Origin: Planctomycetota bacterium
GTDB taxonomy: Bacteria > Planctomycetota > Brocadiia > Brocadiales > Bathyanammoxibiaceae
Length of the DNA stretch: 8,552 bases
Assembly (NCBI GenBank): GCA_030598065.1
Contig: JAUVQR010000047.1
Span: 1-8,552, forward strand
Reading direction: 5' to 3'
The first letter of the stretch is position 1; each line of letters starts with the position of its first letter. The position numbers and the translations under genes are program-made. A model generated the notes under the pieces. That model ran no database searches. It had not been told where the DNA came from and worked only from the letters and a program-made list of their open reading frames with translations. Below, piece by piece: positions 7,039-8,552 of the stretch.

Positions 7039-8057
7039 CAGAACGGGCTCTACGTCCGGAAGTTTATAAGCCTGCCCGCGTGCGGGACGTTGCTGAGGCG
7101 ACGAGAGTGGCGGTGCTGATGGGCGGAATCTCTTGTGAAAGAGAGGTCTCACTGTCGTCCGGTCGAGCGGTGGCCAAGGCCCTGGAAGAAGCGGGCTATG
7201 ATGTGATGCCCATCGTGGTTAACGACGAGGAAATAAGGGAACTCGACGCTGCCGATGTGGACGTCGCCTTTATAGCCTTGCACGGCCGTTTTGGCGAGGA
7301 CGGCGGGGTTCAGAGATTGCTTGAGGCAAGGGGGATTCCATACACGGGCTCCGGCATTCGGGCAAGCAGGATGGCCATGGATAAGGTGGAAACCAAGTGG
7401 ACATTTGTCCTGTCCGGGATTCCTACTCCCAAGTTTTTGACGCTTAAAAGGGAGCAGCCCATACAGGAACTGGAAGGCCTGCTTATTGAAAGGCTGCCCA
7501 TGCCACTGGTTGTGAAGCCGTCCGGCAGCGGTTCCAGTGTGGGGGTGTCGGTTGTCCATGACATTAAAGAGTTGCCACAGGCCCTGGAGACCGCATTCCG
7601 TTACGACGAAAAGGCAATTATTGAACGGTATATCAGCGGCAGGGAGCTTACCGTAGGAATACTCGGAGACGCCGCGTTGCCTGTCATAGAGATAAGGCCC
7701 GCAAGGGAGTTTTATGACTCCAGTGCGAAGTATGAAGACACAAAGACGCGTTATATAACGGCGCCTGACGTTCCGGATGCCGTTCTCGGCAGGGCGCAGC
7801 AACTGGCGCTTAAGGCCCACCTCGAGCTTGGCTGCGCGGGGTTCTCCAGGGTAGACATGATGTTGAGTAAAGACATGGAACTGTTTCTCTTGGAGGTAAA
7901 TACGATTCCAGGCTTTACGGAGAGGAGTTTGATGCCGATGGCCGCGGACGTGGCCGGTATAAGTTTTTTGGAACTGTGCAAGGAGATTGTGTCGCTTGCA
8001 GATAGTGGTATGAAGCCCGTCGGGGAAATTGCCAATCTTAAATGTGTAGGGGTCTGA
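7032..8057 (+). CDS. ddl: D-alanine--D-alanine ligase (Ddl)
   Basis: Ddl is the ATP-grasp enzyme that condenses two D-Ala into the dipeptide used by MurF, encoded upstream in this operon. From ATG 7032 the product is 341 residues (about 306 in E. coli DdlB). The excess is mainly a roughly 24-residue stretch before the first conserved strand. Motifs are MGGISCEREVSLSSG at 30-44, ALHGRFGEDG at 82-91, YTGSG at 104-108, AMDK at 115-118, VKPSGSGSSVG at 161-171, GRELTVG at 203-209, FSRVD at 271-275 and LLEVNTIPG at 286-294. The EFYDxxxKY motif at 226-234 ends in Tyr234. In this family that Tyr marks D-Ala-D-Ala specificity, whereas D-Ala-D-Lac ligases of intrinsically vancomycin-resistant lactic acid bacteria have Phe. 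A longer version from ATG 6969 (362 residues) is possible but lacks a good ribosome binding site. The start overlaps murB by 7 bases. Confidence 0.95.
   Translation: MVTERALRPEVYKPARVRDVAEATRVAVLMGGISCEREVSLSSGRAVAKALEEAGYDVMPIVVNDEEIRELDAADVDVAFIALHGRFGEDGGVQRLLEARGIPYTGSGIRASRMAMDKVETKWTFVLSGIPTPKFLTLKREQPIQELEGLLIERLPMPLVVKPSGSGSSVGVSVVHDIKELPQALETAFRYDEKAIIERYISGRELTVGILGDAALPVIEIRPAREFYDSSAKYEDTKTRYITAPDVPDAVLGRAQQLALKAHLELGCAGFSRVDMMLSKDMELFLLEVNTIPGFTERSLMPMAADVAGISFLELCKEIVSLADSGMKPVGEIANLKCVGV
8048..8052 (+). promoter_or_regulatory. Ribosome binding site of ftsQ (AGGGG) inside the ddl 3' end
   Basis: AGGGG lies 6 bases before the ATG at 8059 and overlaps the last codons of ddl. It supports 8059 as the ftsQ start, one base after the ddl TGA. 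Confidence 0.6.
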
Positions 8058-8058
8058 T

Positions 8059-8552
8059 ATGAAAGCTATTGCAAGAGATGGAAATATAACCAGGACCAAC
8101 AAATTTAAAGAGGTTATTAAGTCTACGTATTTTCATATTTCTACTCTTGTCGTCTGTCTGGGGTTAACGGGCTGGGCCACCTATGAAGGCTGGAAACAGC
8201 TTACGGTTCTTCAGGACTTTAGCGTGCGGGAGGTTTCCCTCTCCGTATTTCCCGTTGATGGGGTGAAGCCGGCCTTGCTGAAGGAGGTAAGGAATACGAA
8301 GGGGCTGATTGGGAGAAGTCTCTTTGAAAAGAACCTGACCACGAAGGTGGTCAACGTCCTGGAAAGTAATCCAATGGTCTTAAAGGTTCATAGGGTAAAG
8401 AAGGTCTTTCCCGACAAACTTAGTGTTGAACTTGAGTTGAGGAGGCCGACGACGGTACTCAGAAAAAACGGTATATTCTATCTCCTCGACGATGAGGGCG
8501 TGGTACTTCCGGTTGCGTACTACTCCTGGCCATCGGATCAGGGCAATACGCC
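8059..8552 (+). CDS. ftsQ: Cell division protein FtsQ/DivIB, 3'-truncated
   Basis: FtsQ (DivIB) is a bitopic membrane protein of the divisome that, with FtsL and FtsB, links early to late division proteins and helps activate FtsWI. The frame is open from ATG 8059 to the window end, giving 164 residues of an expected 250-300. A basic cytoplasmic N-terminus (residues 1-25) is followed by one membrane segment at about 26-42 (LVVCLGLTGWA core). A POTRA domain then starts with FSVREVSL at 54-61, continues through LIGRSLFEKNL at 83-93 and the NPMVLKVHRVKKVFP stretch at 104-118, and ends in LSVELELRRPTTVL at 121-134. The FtsQ-type beta domain begins at GIFYLLDDEGVVLP (138-151), where a DxxG turn is typical. 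FtsQ sequences diverge strongly, so the assignment rests on this domain order and on the position after ddl. ftsA and ftsZ would be expected next. Confidence 0.9.
   Translation, partial: MKAIARDGNITRTNKFKEVIKSTYFHISTLVVCLGLTGWATYEGWKQLTVLQDFSVREVSLSVFPVDGVKPALLKEVRNTKGLIGRSLFEKNLTTKVVNVLESNPMVLKVHRVKKVFPDKLSVELELRRPTTVLRKNGIFYLLDDEGVVLPVAYYSWPSDQGNT

Larger units (their letters stand above)
1..8552 (+). other. dcw (division/cell wall) operon segment, murF to ftsQ
   Basis: Eight co-directional genes run end to end with junctions of 1-base overlap (murF/mraY), 22-base gap (mraY/ftsW), 4-base overlap (ftsW/murG), 31-base overlap (murG/murC), 20-base overlap (murC/murB), 7-base overlap (murB/ddl) and 1-base gap (ddl/ftsQ). 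No junction has room for a promoter or intrinsic terminator, so a single transcript with translational coupling is the simplest reading. Gene order matches the classical dcw cluster (murE-murF-mraY-murD-ftsW-murG-murC-murB-ddl-ftsQ-ftsA-ftsZ) except that murD is not at its usual place. Both ends of the operon lie outside the window. Confidence 0.95.

Noticed and set aside
7149..8102. Long open frame of 317 codons on the minus strand, opposite ddl
   Set aside because: It lies wholly antisense to ddl, whose full set of ATP-grasp motifs is on the + strand. The minus-strand translation shows no recognisable domain and its length follows from the codon bias of ddl.

Overview
The window is an uninterrupted piece of a bacterial division and cell wall (dcw) cluster. 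Eight genes, all on the + strand, read murF (5' end cut off), mraY, ftsW, murG, murC, murB, ddl, ftsQ (3' end cut off). There is essentially no intergenic DNA. Most junctions overlap by 1 to 31 bases, and the only gap above one base is 22 bases, between mraY and ftsW. I see no promoter, terminator, RNA gene, mobile element or CRISPR array, so this looks like an internal part of one long operon.

Layout: 1-1243 MurF (adds D-Ala-D-Ala to the UDP-MurNAc-tripeptide); 1243-2349 MraY (makes lipid I); 2372-3619 FtsW (septal glycan polymerase); 3616-4761 MurG (makes lipid II); 4731-6179 MurC (adds L-Ala to UDP-MurNAc); 6160-7038 MurB (makes UDP-MurNAc); 7032-8057 Ddl (makes D-Ala-D-Ala); 8059-8552 FtsQ/DivIB (divisome scaffold). 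Together they cover most of the route from UDP-GlcNAc-enolpyruvate to lipid II and its polymerisation at the septum. The exception is murD: its usual place between mraY and ftsW holds only 22 bases. murE would be expected just upstream and ftsA/ftsZ just downstream, but both positions lie outside the window.

The organism makes peptidoglycan and is a bacterium of moderate-to-high GC content. It uses AGG/AGA for arginine and ATA for isoleucine heavily, unlike E. coli. The MurC motif EACEYDRSFL (in place of the proteobacterial EADESD type) and the general character of the proteins suggest, weakly, an uncultured lineage related to Planctomycetes such as the anammox order Brocadiales. That placement is inference from memory of family variants, not a search.

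No previously undescribed system is visible. The points worth a second look are the missing murD, a Cys in place of the usual catalytic Ser in MurB, a small overlapping reading frame at the mraY-ftsW junction, a Pro-to-Ala change in the MurG N-terminal motif, and an N-terminal extension on Ddl.
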